A stretch of 64,000 nucleotides of DNA from Bacillota bacterium. GTDB lineage: Bacteria; Bacillota_I; Bacilli_A; RF39; UBA660. The translations under genes and the position numbers were made by a program. Location: the NCBI GenBank assembly GCA_015059305.1, contig SVAQ01000004.1:1-64000 (forward strand). The letters are read 5' to 3'. Below are positions 1 through 7,738 of this stretch, piece by piece. The notes beneath the pieces are model-generated. The model was not told where the DNA came from and searched no databases. It saw only the letters and a list, made by a program, of their open reading frames with translations. The number at the start of each line of letters is the position of its first letter. Within the stretch, counting starts at the first letter, position 1.

Positions 1-331
1 TTATATTTGATATGCCACGACCCAAAGTTTTAAAAATGTAAGTTTTTAAAATCTTTTTGACGTGGAACAAAAATCTTTTTAAGATTTTTGAAGAAAATGA
101 CTTGACTATTTATAGTTAGTCACTTCCGGCCCTATTATAGCAAACAACCATATAAAATGAAAGGGGTTTCGAGTGATGTGGGATCTATAAATGTAGTATG
201 AAGAATTATAAATAATGTAGATATGTATGATATGAAATATTTTTGAAAGTTTATCTCCCAAAACCCGCTTTCACCAACCATTATACACATAAAAAAAGCC
301 TTATCAAGGCTTTCGACAAATCTAGACAAAA
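1..331. other. Gene-free left edge
   Basis: No convincing gene. The stretch holds the serS terminator at its right end and an AT-rich inverted repeat near 69-92 (AAAAATCTT, spacer, AAGATTTTT) that could end a transcript entering from the left. A second weak hairpin lies near 105-121 (GACTA/TAGTC). The only open frame (135-329, minus) has no Shine-Dalgarno site and no recognisable composition, so I do not call it. Confidence 0.5.
292..316 (-). terminator. Terminator of the GNAT-serS operon
   Basis: Perfect 8-bp stem AAAGCCTT/AAGGCTTT with a 3-nt loop, followed on the minus strand by a run of T, just after the serS stop codon. Confidence 0.85.
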
Positions 332-1624
332 CTAGTCTTTTTTAACAGGAACTAATTTTTCTAATCCACCCATATATGGTCTTAAAGCTTCTGGAATATT
401 TACAGTTCCATCTTCATTGTAATTATTTTCTACAAAAGCAATTAATGCTCTTGGAGTAGCAAGTACAGTATTATTTAAAGTATGAACATAATAAGTTCCG
501 TTTTCTCCTTTGGTTCTAATTGAAAGTCTTCTTGCTTGAGCATCACCTAAAGTTGAACAAGAGCCTACCTCAAAATATTTTTGTTGTCTTGGACTCCAAG
601 CTTCTACATCACAAGATTTAACTTTTAAATCTGCTAAATCGCCACTGCAACATTCTAATGTACGAACTGGTATATCCAAATTTCTAAATAATTCTACAGT
701 AGCTTTCCACATTTTTTCATACCAAGCAAATGAATCTTCTGGTTTACATAATACAACCATTTCTTGTTTTTCAAATTGATGAACACGATATACACCTTTT
801 TCTTCTAAACCATGAGATCCACCTTCTTTTCTAAAACATGGAGAATATGAAGTTAGAGCAATCGGTAAAGTCTTTTCATCAACAATTTGATTTAAGAATC
901 TTCCAATCATTGAATGTTCTGAAGTACCAATTAAATATAAATCTTCATTTTCGATTTTATACATCATTGCTTGCATTTCCGGAAATGACATAACGCCTTC
1001 AACTACTGATGCATGAATCATAAATGGTGGAACACAATATGTAAAACCTTTATCTATCATAAAATCACGAGCATAAGCTAGCATTGCACTATGTAGTCTT
1101 GCTACGTCTCCTAGTAAATAGTAAAAGCCCTCACCTGATGTCCGACCAGCACTTTCTTTATCAAGTCCATTTAAATTATTTAAAATATCAGCATGATATG
1201 GTATTTCGTATTCTGGAACTATTGCATCGCCAAATCTTTCATTTTCAACATTTTCACTATCATCTTTACCAATAGGAACACTTGCATCAATAATATTAGG
1301 AATTACCATCATCATGTCTTTAATTTCTTTAGCTAAATTTTCTTCTTCAACTTCCAAATTGGCAATTTCAGTATTTAATTCATTTACTCTTCTTTTTGCT
1401 TCTTCTACTTTATCCATTTCTTTGCTACGAACAAACTCACCAATTGAAGCACTTATTTTATTTTTTTCACTACGCAATTCATCAGCAGTTGCTTTAGTTT
1501 TACGATATTTTATATCCTTTTTTTCAATTTCATCTACTAATTCTAATTTTTCATCTTGAAATTTCTTTTTGATGTTTTCCTTTACTAAATCTTTATTTTC
1601 TCTTATTAAATTAATATCTATCAT
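332..1624 (-). CDS. serS: Seryl-tRNA synthetase
   Basis: Class II aminoacyl-tRNA synthetase charging tRNA-Ser in the cytoplasm. At 430 residues it has normal bacterial length. The first ~110 residues are Lys/Glu-rich and fit the long antiparallel coiled-coil arm that grips the extra arm of tRNA-Ser. The catalytic core follows, with motif 2 around FRKEGGSHGLEEKG and a C-terminal motif 3 region ending in ATPRALIAFVEN. It is the second gene of an operon starting with a GNAT acetyltransferase: the ATG abuts the upstream stop, so translation is probably coupled. A serine-specifier T-box upstream of the GNAT gene should raise expression when tRNA-Ser is uncharged. The assignment is secure. Confidence 0.97.
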   Translation of the reverse strand: MIDINLIRENKDLVKENIKKKFQDEKLELVDEIEKKDIKYRKTKATADELRSEKNKISASIGEFVRSKEMDKVEEAKRRVNELNTEIANLEVEEENLAKEIKDMMMVIPNIIDASVPIGKDDSENVENERFGDAIVPEYEIPYHADILNNLNGLDKESAGRTSGEGFYYLLGDVARLHSAMLAYARDFMIDKGFTYCVPPFMIHASVVEGVMSFPEMQAMMYKIENEDLYLIGTSEHSMIGRFLNQIVDEKTLPIALTSYSPCFRKEGGSHGLEEKGVYRVHQFEKQEMVVLCKPEDSFAWYEKMWKATVELFRNLDIPVRTLECCSGDLADLKVKSCDVEAWSPRQQKYFEVGSCSTLGDAQARRLSIRTKGENGTYYVHTLNNTVLATPRALIAFVENNYNEDGTVNIPEALRPYMGGLEKLVPVKKD

Positions 1625-2154
1625 TATATTTTCCTTCCTTCTTCAAATTTTCTCTTTAAATCCACTACATAGTAATGATATCCATCATGAACGTCTACTA
1701 ATGTAGCGCCTATTTTTTCTAATGACTTTTGACTTTGAATGTTTTCGTCTTTCGATGTATATATTAATTCTGTTATTCCTAAATTATTATACGCAATTTC
1801 CGAAAGCATATTAGCCACTATTGTACCAATTCCTTTATTCTGGGCGGATCGTTTTAAACAACATCCCAAATGTCCACCTGGTCTTGTTAAATCAGCCCGA
1901 TGTTTTACTGTTGCATAACCAATAGCTTCCTCACTATCCATAACCCAATATGTAGTTGTTGGCATTACATAACTTGGCAAATTTTCTCCAACAGACATTT
2001 TTACTCTCGCAATTTTAAAACTTTCAAACTCCTCGCGAGAAAAATCTGCTGGTACAGGTCTTGCATATGCATCTTCATAACTTGCCAGTTCCAACAATAA
2101 ATCACAAAAAGTCATATCATCATCGACACTTAATTCCTTCAACCAAATATTCAT
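1624..2154 (-). CDS. GNAT family N-acetyltransferase
   Basis: Probable acetyl-CoA-dependent N-acetyltransferase; the substrate cannot be told from sequence. The 176-residue protein has the GNAT core. A segment near residues 95-115 (LGCCLKRSAQNKGIGTIV) corresponds to the acetyl-CoA pyrophosphate loop (Q/RxxGxG/A), and NIQSQKSLEKIGA is the usual late helix in which an Asn precedes the partner residue. The start has a strong AGGAGG site. It is the first gene behind a serine T-box, ahead of serS, so it is co-regulated by tRNA-Ser charging. That placement suggests, but does not prove, a link to serine metabolism or aminoacyl detoxification. Confidence 0.85.
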   Translation of the reverse strand: MNIWLKELSVDDDMTFCDLLLELASYEDAYARPVPADFSREEFESFKIARVKMSVGENLPSYVMPTTTYWVMDSEEAIGYATVKHRADLTRPGGHLGCCLKRSAQNKGIGTIVANMLSEIAYNNLGITELIYTSKDENIQSQKSLEKIGATLVDVHDGYHYYVVDLKRKFEEGRKI

Positions 2155-2165
2155 AATTACCTCCT

Positions 2166-2360
2166 AAAAAAAACACCACTAGCAATTGCAAGGAGCAATG
2201 CTGCGGTGCCATCCTTTAGATACTTAATTATATTAACGAGTATTACCCCGGAGCTGATTAGGCTCTCTAGAAAGTAGATTCATAAATTTTTATTTATTAG
2301 TTTTCACCAAACACTAACTCTCTTTAAAACAAAATATTTATTACTAGTCTTTCGTCATTG
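2166..2360 (-). promoter_or_regulatory. T-box leader, serine specifier (GNAT-serS)
   Basis: The minus strand shows T-box hallmarks in order: the AATGACGAAAGA start of stem I, an apical GAGAGTTAGTG...GGTG region, a specifier loop GAA-TCT-AC, the conserved GGATGGCACCGC antiterminator element, and a GC-containing terminator hairpin ending in a T run next to the Shine-Dalgarno site. The specifier is TCT (plus-strand 2276-2278), a serine codon, matching the operon's serS. Uncharged tRNA-Ser should favour readthrough. Confidence 0.93.
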
Positions 2361-2373
2361 ATTTATAAAATAC

Positions 2374-2402
2374 ATTTTAGCATTATTGCCTTTTTTTTGC
2401 AA
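2374..2402 (-). promoter_or_regulatory. Promoter of the serS T-box operon
   Basis: Minus-strand -35 TTGCAA (2397-2402) and -10 TAAAAT (2374-2379) with a 17-bp spacer, about 14 bp before the start of T-box stem I. Confidence 0.7.
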
Positions 2403-2493
2403 CAGCCTCTTTGTAATTATGTCTTTTATGCGACAAGCTCTATAAAACATCTATAAATTTTAGTATAATAAAATAATAAGTAAAATTTACCAA

Positions 2494-2540
2494 TTGCATT
2501 TAAAACAAAATAAGTTATAATTATATCAGAACAAATGTTT
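2494..2540 (+). promoter_or_regulatory. Promoter with LexA-like (SOS) box
   Basis: A -35-like TTGCAT (2494-2499) and a consensus -10 TATAAT (2516-2521) with a 16-bp spacer. They are followed by GAACAAATGTTT (2529-2540), one base from the GAACnnnnGTTC core of the Gram-positive LexA box. The box sits over the likely transcription start and abuts the GGAGG ribosome-binding site, a good position for repression. Confidence 0.65.
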
Positions 2541-2551
2541 GGAGGCAGAAA

Positions 2552-3814
2552 ATGAATAATTTATTTATTGAAAGAAACATTTTATGTATTGATTTAAAAA
2601 GTTTTTTTGCTGCTTGCGAATGCGTTGAAAGAGGGCTAGATCCTTTTAAATATCCTTTGGTAGTTGCAAATCCTAATCAAGGGAATGGTGCTATCACACT
2701 AGCTGTCACCCCATATTTAAAATTTTTAGGAGTTAAGTCTAGAGGAAGACTTTATGAAATACCTCCGAGTGTTAAATACCATATTGTTCCACCGCGGATG
2801 AATTTATATATTCAAAAAAGCAAAGAAGTTGTTGATATATATCTTGATTATGTAGCTAAAGAAGACCTTCACGTCTACTCTATTGATGAATGTTTCTTAG
2901 ATGTTACTCATTATTTAAAACTTTATCAAAAAACTGACTATGAATTAGCAGTTGAAATACTAAATACAATCAAGAGAAAAACTGGACTTACAGCAACATG
3001 CGGAATTGGACCAAATATGTTACTTGCCAAAGTATCAATGGATGTTGAAGCTAAACATAATAAAAATTGCATTGCCAAATGGACATACGAAGATGTTCCC
3101 ACTAAACTTTGGAGCATTTCACCTCTTAGCGATATGTGGGGAATTGGCAAAAGAATGGAAAAAAATTTAAATATGATGAATATTTACACAGTTGGCGATT
3201 TAGCCCAAACCAATCGTGGAATATTAAAAGATAAATTTGGTGTTATGGGACTTGAATTATGGAACCATGCTAATGGTGTTGATTTATCAGTAATTAGTGA
3301 TTTTAATGATGCCCCTAAAGATAAATCATATTCTCACTCTCAAATTTTATTCAAAGATTATACTGAAGATAATATTAGAATAATTATTAACGAAATGGTA
3401 GAATTACTAACTGCTAGATTGCGAAAAAATAACAAACAATGCACTTCAATAGGATTTGGGATTGGTTATTCTAAAAATATTGGCGGTGGTTTTTATCACA
3501 CAATTAAGCTTGAGGCACCAACCGATGTAAATAAAGAAATTATCAAATATTGTAATATTATTTTTGATCGTTATTATGAATTTTTACCAATTAGAAAAGT
3601 TTCTATATGTTGTGGAGGAATCTGTGCCAAAGTTGGAGTTCAATTAAATTTATTTGATACCTATAGCGAAATGAAAGAAGAAGAAAATATTAATGAAGCA
3701 ATAGATAAAATTAAATCGCGTTTCGGAAAAAACAGTTTATTAAAAGCGTCTAATCTTTTAGCAGATTCAACAGCGATTGAGCGTAATGGCAAAATTGGTG
3801 GGCACAATGCATAA
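2552..3814 (+). CDS. Y-family DNA polymerase (UvrX/UmuC-like)
   Basis: Error-prone translesion polymerase of 420 residues. The N-terminus carries the first catalytic Asp in CIDLKSFFAACECVERG. The second catalytic motif is SIDECFLDVT near residue 115, and GIGPNMLLAK is the conserved fingers/palm region. The C-terminal ~180 residues fit the little-finger domain and end with a possible clamp-binding stretch, VQLNLF. The gene overlaps a YolD-like gene, a pairing typical of Firmicute UvrX/YqjW polymerases. A LexA-like box upstream predicts DNA-damage induction. A Shine-Dalgarno GGAGG lies 6 nt before the ATG. It is more like the UvrX/UmuC branch than DinB, because of the YolD partner and the poorly conserved middle. 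Confidence 0.93.
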   Translation: MNNLFIERNILCIDLKSFFAACECVERGLDPFKYPLVVANPNQGNGAITLAVTPYLKFLGVKSRGRLYEIPPSVKYHIVPPRMNLYIQKSKEVVDIYLDYVAKEDLHVYSIDECFLDVTHYLKLYQKTDYELAVEILNTIKRKTGLTATCGIGPNMLLAKVSMDVEAKHNKNCIAKWTYEDVPTKLWSISPLSDMWGIGKRMEKNLNMMNIYTVGDLAQTNRGILKDKFGVMGLELWNHANGVDLSVISDFNDAPKDKSYSHSQILFKDYTEDNIRIIINEMVELLTARLRKNNKQCTSIGFGIGYSKNIGGGFYHTIKLEAPTDVNKEIIKYCNIIFDRYYEFLPIRKVSICCGGICAKVGVQLNLFDTYSEMKEEENINEAIDKIKSRFGKNSLLKASNLLADSTAIERNGKIGGHNA

Positions 3815-4121
3815 TTTTGACCGCGGAATGATTAAATGGCAACCATTTAATTCTGTTGTTCCTAGTAAGCAAATAATTAATGAAATTTTAAAGGAAAAAA
3901 GTAAAATTACAATGCCAAATCTTTCTGAAGAGCAAATGAAAAACATCGAACAAAAAATTATTGCAGCTTTTTATGAGAAAGAAAAAATCACTTTAGAATA
4001 TTACTATCAAGGAAAAATTTATAAATTAACTGAAAACATCAAAAAAATAGATTCTACATATCGTAAAATCTATTTTAATGATAAAATTTTATTATTTGAC
4101 CAAATAGTAAAAATTTACTAA
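3786..4121 (+). CDS. YolD-like protein
   Basis: Small partner protein usually found downstream of UvrX-type polymerases; its biochemical role is not established. The N-terminal FDRGMIKWQPFNSV segment is characteristic of the YolD family (RGxxKWxPF), and the rest looks like a small beta-rich domain (YYYQGKIYKLTENIKKID). I prefer ATG 3786 over an in-frame TTG at 3777. Either start overlaps the polymerase 3' end by about 30 nt, implying coupled translation and shared SOS control. The 3' end meets the convergent 4118-4768 gene with a 4-nt overlap. Confidence 0.8.
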   Translation: MAKLVGTMHNFDRGMIKWQPFNSVVPSKQIINEILKEKSKITMPNLSEEQMKNIEQKIIAAFYEKEKITLEYYYQGKIYKLTENIKKIDSTYRKIYFNDKILLFDQIVKIY

Positions 4122-4768
4122 AGAACAAAGTATCTTTTAGCTAGCCAAAATACAATAAGTCCAGTAATAAGAAGCAGTACTACAGTTCCAATTAATTGCG
4201 CTGTTTTACTCGCTTTTTTTATTTGTGGTTCTTTTTGAGCTTCAACAGTTTGCTCTTGTGTTACAACTGGTTGAATTGGAGCTGGTTCAGCCACAGGCGC
4301 TGGAGCTACTGGAGCTTGTTCCACTACAGCCTGAGTTTCTTGAACTACTGCGGGTTGTTCAACCGCTGGAGCTACATTTTCAACTGGATTTGATGTTTCA
4401 AAAGCCATTGCCACCGGAGTTACTACTTGTGCAGGAGCTTCTACAGGTGTTACAACTGGTTCTACAGGTTGTACTGGAGTTTCCGGCATTTCAGGAGCAA
4501 CAGGCATTTGTACTGACGGAGTTTCTATAACTGGCGTCGGAGCCACAGGAATCTCAGGCGCTACTGGAGCAGCAGGTTCAACTATTGGAGCTGCATTTAC
4601 TTCTGGCGCGCTGTTTACAATGGGAGCAACAATTGGCTCTTCAGTTTTTTCAGTTAAAATTGGCGAGCTTACTTCCCTATTGTTATCTTGAAAAACAGGT
4701 ACTTGTTCATTTTGCTCAGACTTTAAGGCTGGCATTTCAATTGCTAATTCGTTGTTATTTTCTTCCAT
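4118..4768 (-). CDS. Pro/Val/Ala-rich tail-anchored membrane protein
   Basis: Function unknown. The 216-residue protein has an acidic N-terminus (~35 residues), then ~140 residues dominated by Pro, Val, Ala, Glu and Gln in irregular PVAP/PVEP/APV units. Next come a short basic stretch (IKKASK) and a single C-terminal hydrophobic helix ending in AKRYFVL. There is no signal peptide, so the expected topology is a C-terminal anchor with a long, probably disordered cytoplasmic N-terminus. The low-complexity composition explains several spurious open frames on the other strand. It lies 75 bp downstream of spoVAE in the same orientation and might belong to that operon. Similar PV-rich linkers occur in the 32608-34732 proteins. 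Confidence 0.7.
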   Translation of the reverse strand: MEENNNELAIEMPALKSEQNEQVPVFQDNNREVSSPILTEKTEEPIVAPIVNSAPEVNAAPIVEPAAPVAPEIPVAPTPVIETPSVQMPVAPEMPETPVQPVEPVVTPVEAPAQVVTPVAMAFETSNPVENVAPAVEQPAVVQETQAVVEQAPVAPAPVAEPAPIQPVVTQEQTVEAQKEPQIKKASKTAQLIGTVVLLLITGLIVFWLAKRYFVL

Positions 4769-4843
4769 AATATCATACCTCTATTATAATTATGTCATAA
4801 AATTCAAAATATTCCTAGTCCAAAATTATAATTTAGTAAAAAA

Positions 4844-5194
4844 CTAATCTCTCGCTTTAAAGAAAATTGTAAAAACAAATGAAAATACTACTGCTGCTAC
4901 AATTGCCAAAGAACTTTTACATAGTAATTCAGTAAATATTCCCAAAAGGCCAGTATTTTCATAGCCTATCATTCCACTTGAATAAAGCATATGTCCAAAA
5001 TTCATAATTAAAACAGTTGCACCAGCCCCACATTTTTCAATTAACCGTGGATATATTCCTAAAAAGGATAAAATTGCACCTATTACAGTAAATAAAGATG
5101 TAACATGTCCGGCGGTTAACTTTGTATTATCAATAATAATTTGACCTATCGCACATATTAAACCAGCAAATAAGAAAGCATATATATATATCAT
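4844..5194 (-). CDS. spoVAE: SpoVAE-like membrane protein
   Basis: Homologue of the stage V sporulation membrane protein AE (SpoVAEB type), part of the SpoVA channel that moves dipicolinic acid in sporulating Bacilli. The 116 residues form about four hydrophobic segments with the family-typical features AFLFAGLICAIGQ at the N-terminus, GHVTSLFTVIGAILSFLG, and a GAGATVLIMNFGH region. The start codon overlaps the spoVAD stop (ATGA). Here it is the last of three spoVA genes; spoVAA, AB and AF are absent. Whether the organism sporulates cannot be told from the window. Confidence 0.88.
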   Translation of the reverse strand: MIYIYAFLFAGLICAIGQIIIDNTKLTAGHVTSLFTVIGAILSFLGIYPRLIEKCGAGATVLIMNFGHMLYSSGMIGYENTGLLGIFTELLCKSSLAIVAAVVFSFVFTIFFKARD

Positions 5195-6168
5195 GATTCC
5201 ACCTCAATACTAATTGCATGACAAACTGAAGGTATAGTTTGATGCTGATTTACTAATACAGGACTATGTAATGATCCTGTTCCTAAAAGAAGAATTTTTT
5301 TATAACGTTTTGATTTCAAAATTTTACAAAAAAATACCAAAGGAAGACAACAAGGGCCACTTCCACCAGCATACATTTCTTGACTATTTAAGTAAATTTC
5401 ACAACCGGCATCCATAATATTGGTAATCTTTTCTTTATAAACATTTTCATAATATTCTTTTAAGATATCTAAACCTATACATCCTAGATCACCAGTTAAA
5501 ATCAAATCATAGTCTTTTGGTTTTAAATTCAAATTAGTTAAATGTTCATTAAGAGTATCAGCACAAGCTGGTGCCATAACAGCTCCCATATGATTAACAT
5601 CATTAATTCCCAAGTCTACTACTTTTCCGATAGTTCCGGAGGTAATTTTTAAAGAATGTTTTTCATTTGTTAAAATTGATCCAACGGCACAAGTAGCGGT
5701 AGATGTAGCGGTACTAGGCTTAGAATTTCCATATTCATTTGGATATCTAAATTGTCTTTCCGCGGTTAAATTATGTGATGATGTTATACAAATAATATTC
5801 TTAGCATTTTTACTTTGAATTAGGTTACTTGCTAGTAACATCTCTTCTACAAACGTCGCGCATGCAGAATACACACCAATATACGGAATTCTAAATTCTT
5901 TAGCACTATATGATGAAATAGAAATTTGATTAATAAGATCTCCACCTATTAGATAATCAAAATTTCGATCACACATATTATTGTTATTGATTAAACTTTC
6001 AATTACAACTCTTTGCATTTTTATCTCTGCCATTTCAAAAGTTTTAGTTTTATAATAATAATCATTAATACTAATATCAAAATTATTAATTTTACTTTCT
6101 TTTTCTTTAGGTCCAACTAAAGTAAAATAATCTTTAATATAAACATTATCAAATTTTAAACTAGCCAT
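5191..6168 (-). CDS. spoVAD: SpoVAD-like thiolase-fold protein
   Basis: Homologue of SpoVAD, the soluble thiolase-fold component of the SpoVA complex, which binds dipicolinic acid in Bacillus. The 325 residues match the family length. Recognisable segments include GGDLINQI, GVYSACATFVEEM around the thiolase nucleophile position, ICITSSHNLTAERQFRYP, and a C-terminal GTGSLHSPV. It overlaps spoVAC upstream by 8 nt and spoVAE downstream by 4 nt, so the three are made together. It ends in TGA, evidence for the standard genetic code. Confidence 0.92.
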   Translation of the reverse strand: MASLKFDNVYIKDYFTLVGPKEKESKINNFDISINDYYYKTKTFEMAEIKMQRVVIESLINNNNMCDRNFDYLIGGDLINQISISSYSAKEFRIPYIGVYSACATFVEEMLLASNLIQSKNAKNIICITSSHNLTAERQFRYPNEYGNSKPSTATSTATCAVGSILTNEKHSLKITSGTIGKVVDLGINDVNHMGAVMAPACADTLNEHLTNLNLKPKDYDLILTGDLGCIGLDILKEYYENVYKEKITNIMDAGCEIYLNSQEMYAGGSGPCCLPLVFFCKILKSKRYKKILLLGTGSLHSPVLVNQHQTIPSVCHAISIEVES

Positions 6169-6598
6169 AACAAATCACTCCTAATAAACATAAAAAGAAA
6201 GCTGATACAATTCCATATAAAATTACCGAACCTGCAAGTTTAAAAAAGTTTCCTCCTAGGCCAGTAATTAACCCATCTTTCTTATATTCGATCGCTGCAC
6301 TTGTAACACTATGAGCAAATCCAGTCGTTGGTACTATTAACCCACACTTTCCTTTCTTAACCCAATCATCAAAAACACCTAGTGCTGTAAATAATGAACC
6401 AATAAAAATCATAATTAAACAAACTACTGTAAGACTAGTTACTTTAGACATACCAAAGCACATTACAAAAATATGACTAAGAATTTCTCCTGCAACGCCA
6501 ACAAAACCGCCAACAATAAATGCAATAATTGCATTGCGACAACGGCTTTCTTTCGGCTTTTTTTTGCTAACCAGTTTCTTATATTGCTCTTTATCCAT
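6161..6598 (-). CDS. spoVAC: SpoVAC-like membrane protein
   Basis: Homologue of SpoVAC, the mechanosensitive-channel-like membrane subunit of the SpoVA complex. The 145 residues begin with a basic cytoplasmic stretch (KKPKESRCRN). About four to five membrane segments follow, including VGGFVGVAGEILSHIF and the conserved loop VPTTGFAHSVTSAAIEYKK. It is the first spoVA gene, 44 bp after the sigma factor. The order sigma-spoVAC-spoVAD-spoVAE mirrors the Bacillus arrangement where spoVA follows sigF. Confidence 0.92.
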   Translation of the reverse strand: MDKEQYKKLVSKKKPKESRCRNAIIAFIVGGFVGVAGEILSHIFVMCFGMSKVTSLTVVCLIMIFIGSLFTALGVFDDWVKKGKCGLIVPTTGFAHSVTSAAIEYKKDGLITGLGGNFFKLAGSVILYGIVSAFFLCLLGVICYG

Positions 6599-6642
6599 TA
6601 TATTTCACCAATATTATTATTAGTAAAATACTATAAAATATA

Positions 6643-7281
6643 CTAAAGCATCATAAACTGTTGCATTTTGGTTAATCCTTTTTTTTCATATCTTGACACC
6701 ATCACTTGTGTCATTGCTAATTTTTTAGCGACTTCACTTTGCGTTAAATCTTCGTAATATCTTGCTTCAATAATTTTCTTTTCATCACTTGAAAGTAGTT
6801 CTAACCCTTCTGATATTAAAATTTGATCGTCAACATTAACTTTTTCATCAACTTTGATTGTTTCATAAAATGGCATATCTTGTTCGCTATCTAACGACAT
6901 TATTTCCTTACCCGCGATTATTGCATCGTTAATTTGGCATTCAGGAATTTCTAAAAATAACGCAATTTCTGCATTTGATGGAACACGATTATATTTTTGA
7001 GCTAAAGAAAATCTTGTTTTTTCAATCATTCGATATAATTTTAAAATTTCTTTGTTAAATTTCATTGCCCGGTTGTTAACAAGTAAATACATTTCTCCAT
7101 AGATATAATCATATGCATACGTTGAGAATTTTGTTGTTCCATTATCTTTATAATTGCGGTAAGCCTTAAGTAAACCTAAAACTCCCGCTTGAAATAAATC
7201 ATCAGATTCAGCTCCATAAAATTTACTAGCTATTTTATAAATCAAATTTGTATTACCCCTAATTATTTCTTCAATTGTCAT
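6643..7281 (-). CDS. Sporulation-type sigma factor (SigF/SigG-like)
   Basis: RNA polymerase sigma factor of the SigB/F/G group, 212 residues (Bacillus SigF is about 255). Region 2 is clear: DDLFQAGVLGLLKA followed by KFSTYAYDYIYGEM. Region 3 is present but short, and region 4 ends with the helix-turn-helix TQSEVAKKLAMTQVMVSR, very like SigF. It lies 3 nt after a SpoIIAA-like STAS gene and just before spoVAC, the position of sigF in Bacillus. No anti-sigma SpoIIAB gene lies between them. SigF and SigG cannot be separated by eye. Targets probably include the adjoining spoVA genes. Confidence 0.88.
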   Translation of the reverse strand: MTIEEIIRGNTNLIYKIASKFYGAESDDLFQAGVLGLLKAYRNYKDNGTTKFSTYAYDYIYGEMYLLVNNRAMKFNKEILKLYRMIEKTRFSLAQKYNRVPSNAEIALFLEIPECQINDAIIAGKEIMSLDSEQDMPFYETIKVDEKVNVDDQILISEGLELLSSDEKKIIEARYYEDLTQSEVAKKLAMTQVMVSRYEKKGLTKMQQFMML

Positions 7282-7284
7282 ATA

Positions 7285-7617
7285 TTAAACCTCGATCACT
7301 TTAAATGCCGATAATTCATTTTCTGTTTTCTTTATATGTAATTTATGAATTTTTTTATTCAACTCTTTATTAACATCACATAAATATATAAGACCTTTAT
7401 TAGTTTTGATTGCATATTTAGTATTCAAAATTGCATCAATACCTTCTTCATCAATATCTTTTAATTTATAAAAGTTATATACTAAATATTTAATTTTATG
7501 TTTTAGTAACACTGGCACTAAATAATTATTTATCTTATAAGTAGTATTACGATTTAGTCTGCCATCTAATCTAACAAATAAAATCCCCCGATTATATTCT
7601 AAGTCCATTTTAAGCAT
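7285..7617 (-). CDS. SpoIIAA-like STAS protein, phosphosite replaced
   Basis: Anti-anti-sigma-type STAS protein of 110 residues, close to SpoIIAA in length and position. The fold signature is the N-terminal strand pair (GILFVRLDGRLNR) and the central KDIDEEGIDAIL helix start. In SpoIIAA this site reads MDSSGL, and the second Ser (58 in Bacillus) is phosphorylated by SpoIIAB. Here the residues are Asp56-Glu57-Glu58-Gly59, so both serines are acidic. With no spoIIAB between this gene and the sigma gene, classical partner switching looks lost or rewired. It may still bind the sigma or another protein. Start chosen for the AAAGGTGA site. Confidence 0.82.
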   Translation of the reverse strand: MLKMDLEYNRGILFVRLDGRLNRNTTYKINNYLVPVLLKHKIKYLVYNFYKLKDIDEEGIDAILNTKYAIKTNKGLIYLCDVNKELNKKIHKLHIKKTENELSAFKVIEV

Positions 7618-7738
7618 CTAAATCACCTTTCTCTACTTAAATATAGAACTTTTTTTTAAAACTTTAAACAACTTCGACAAAACTAGTCAAATGTTTTAAT
7701 TATTAAGCAAATAAAAAGCAATATTTTTTCACAAAATA

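Noticed and set aside
135..329. 64-residue minus-strand open frame at the left edge
   Set aside because: It runs through the serS terminator, has no Shine-Dalgarno site and no protein-like composition.
4196..4770. Long plus-strand open frames rich in Leu, Gln and Tyr
   Set aside because: They are antisense shadows of the low-complexity Pro/Val/Ala-rich gene at 4118-4768 and have no ribosome-binding sites.
7281..7285. A hidden spoIIAB between the STAS and sigma genes
   Set aside because: Only 3 nt separate the two genes, so no coding space exists.
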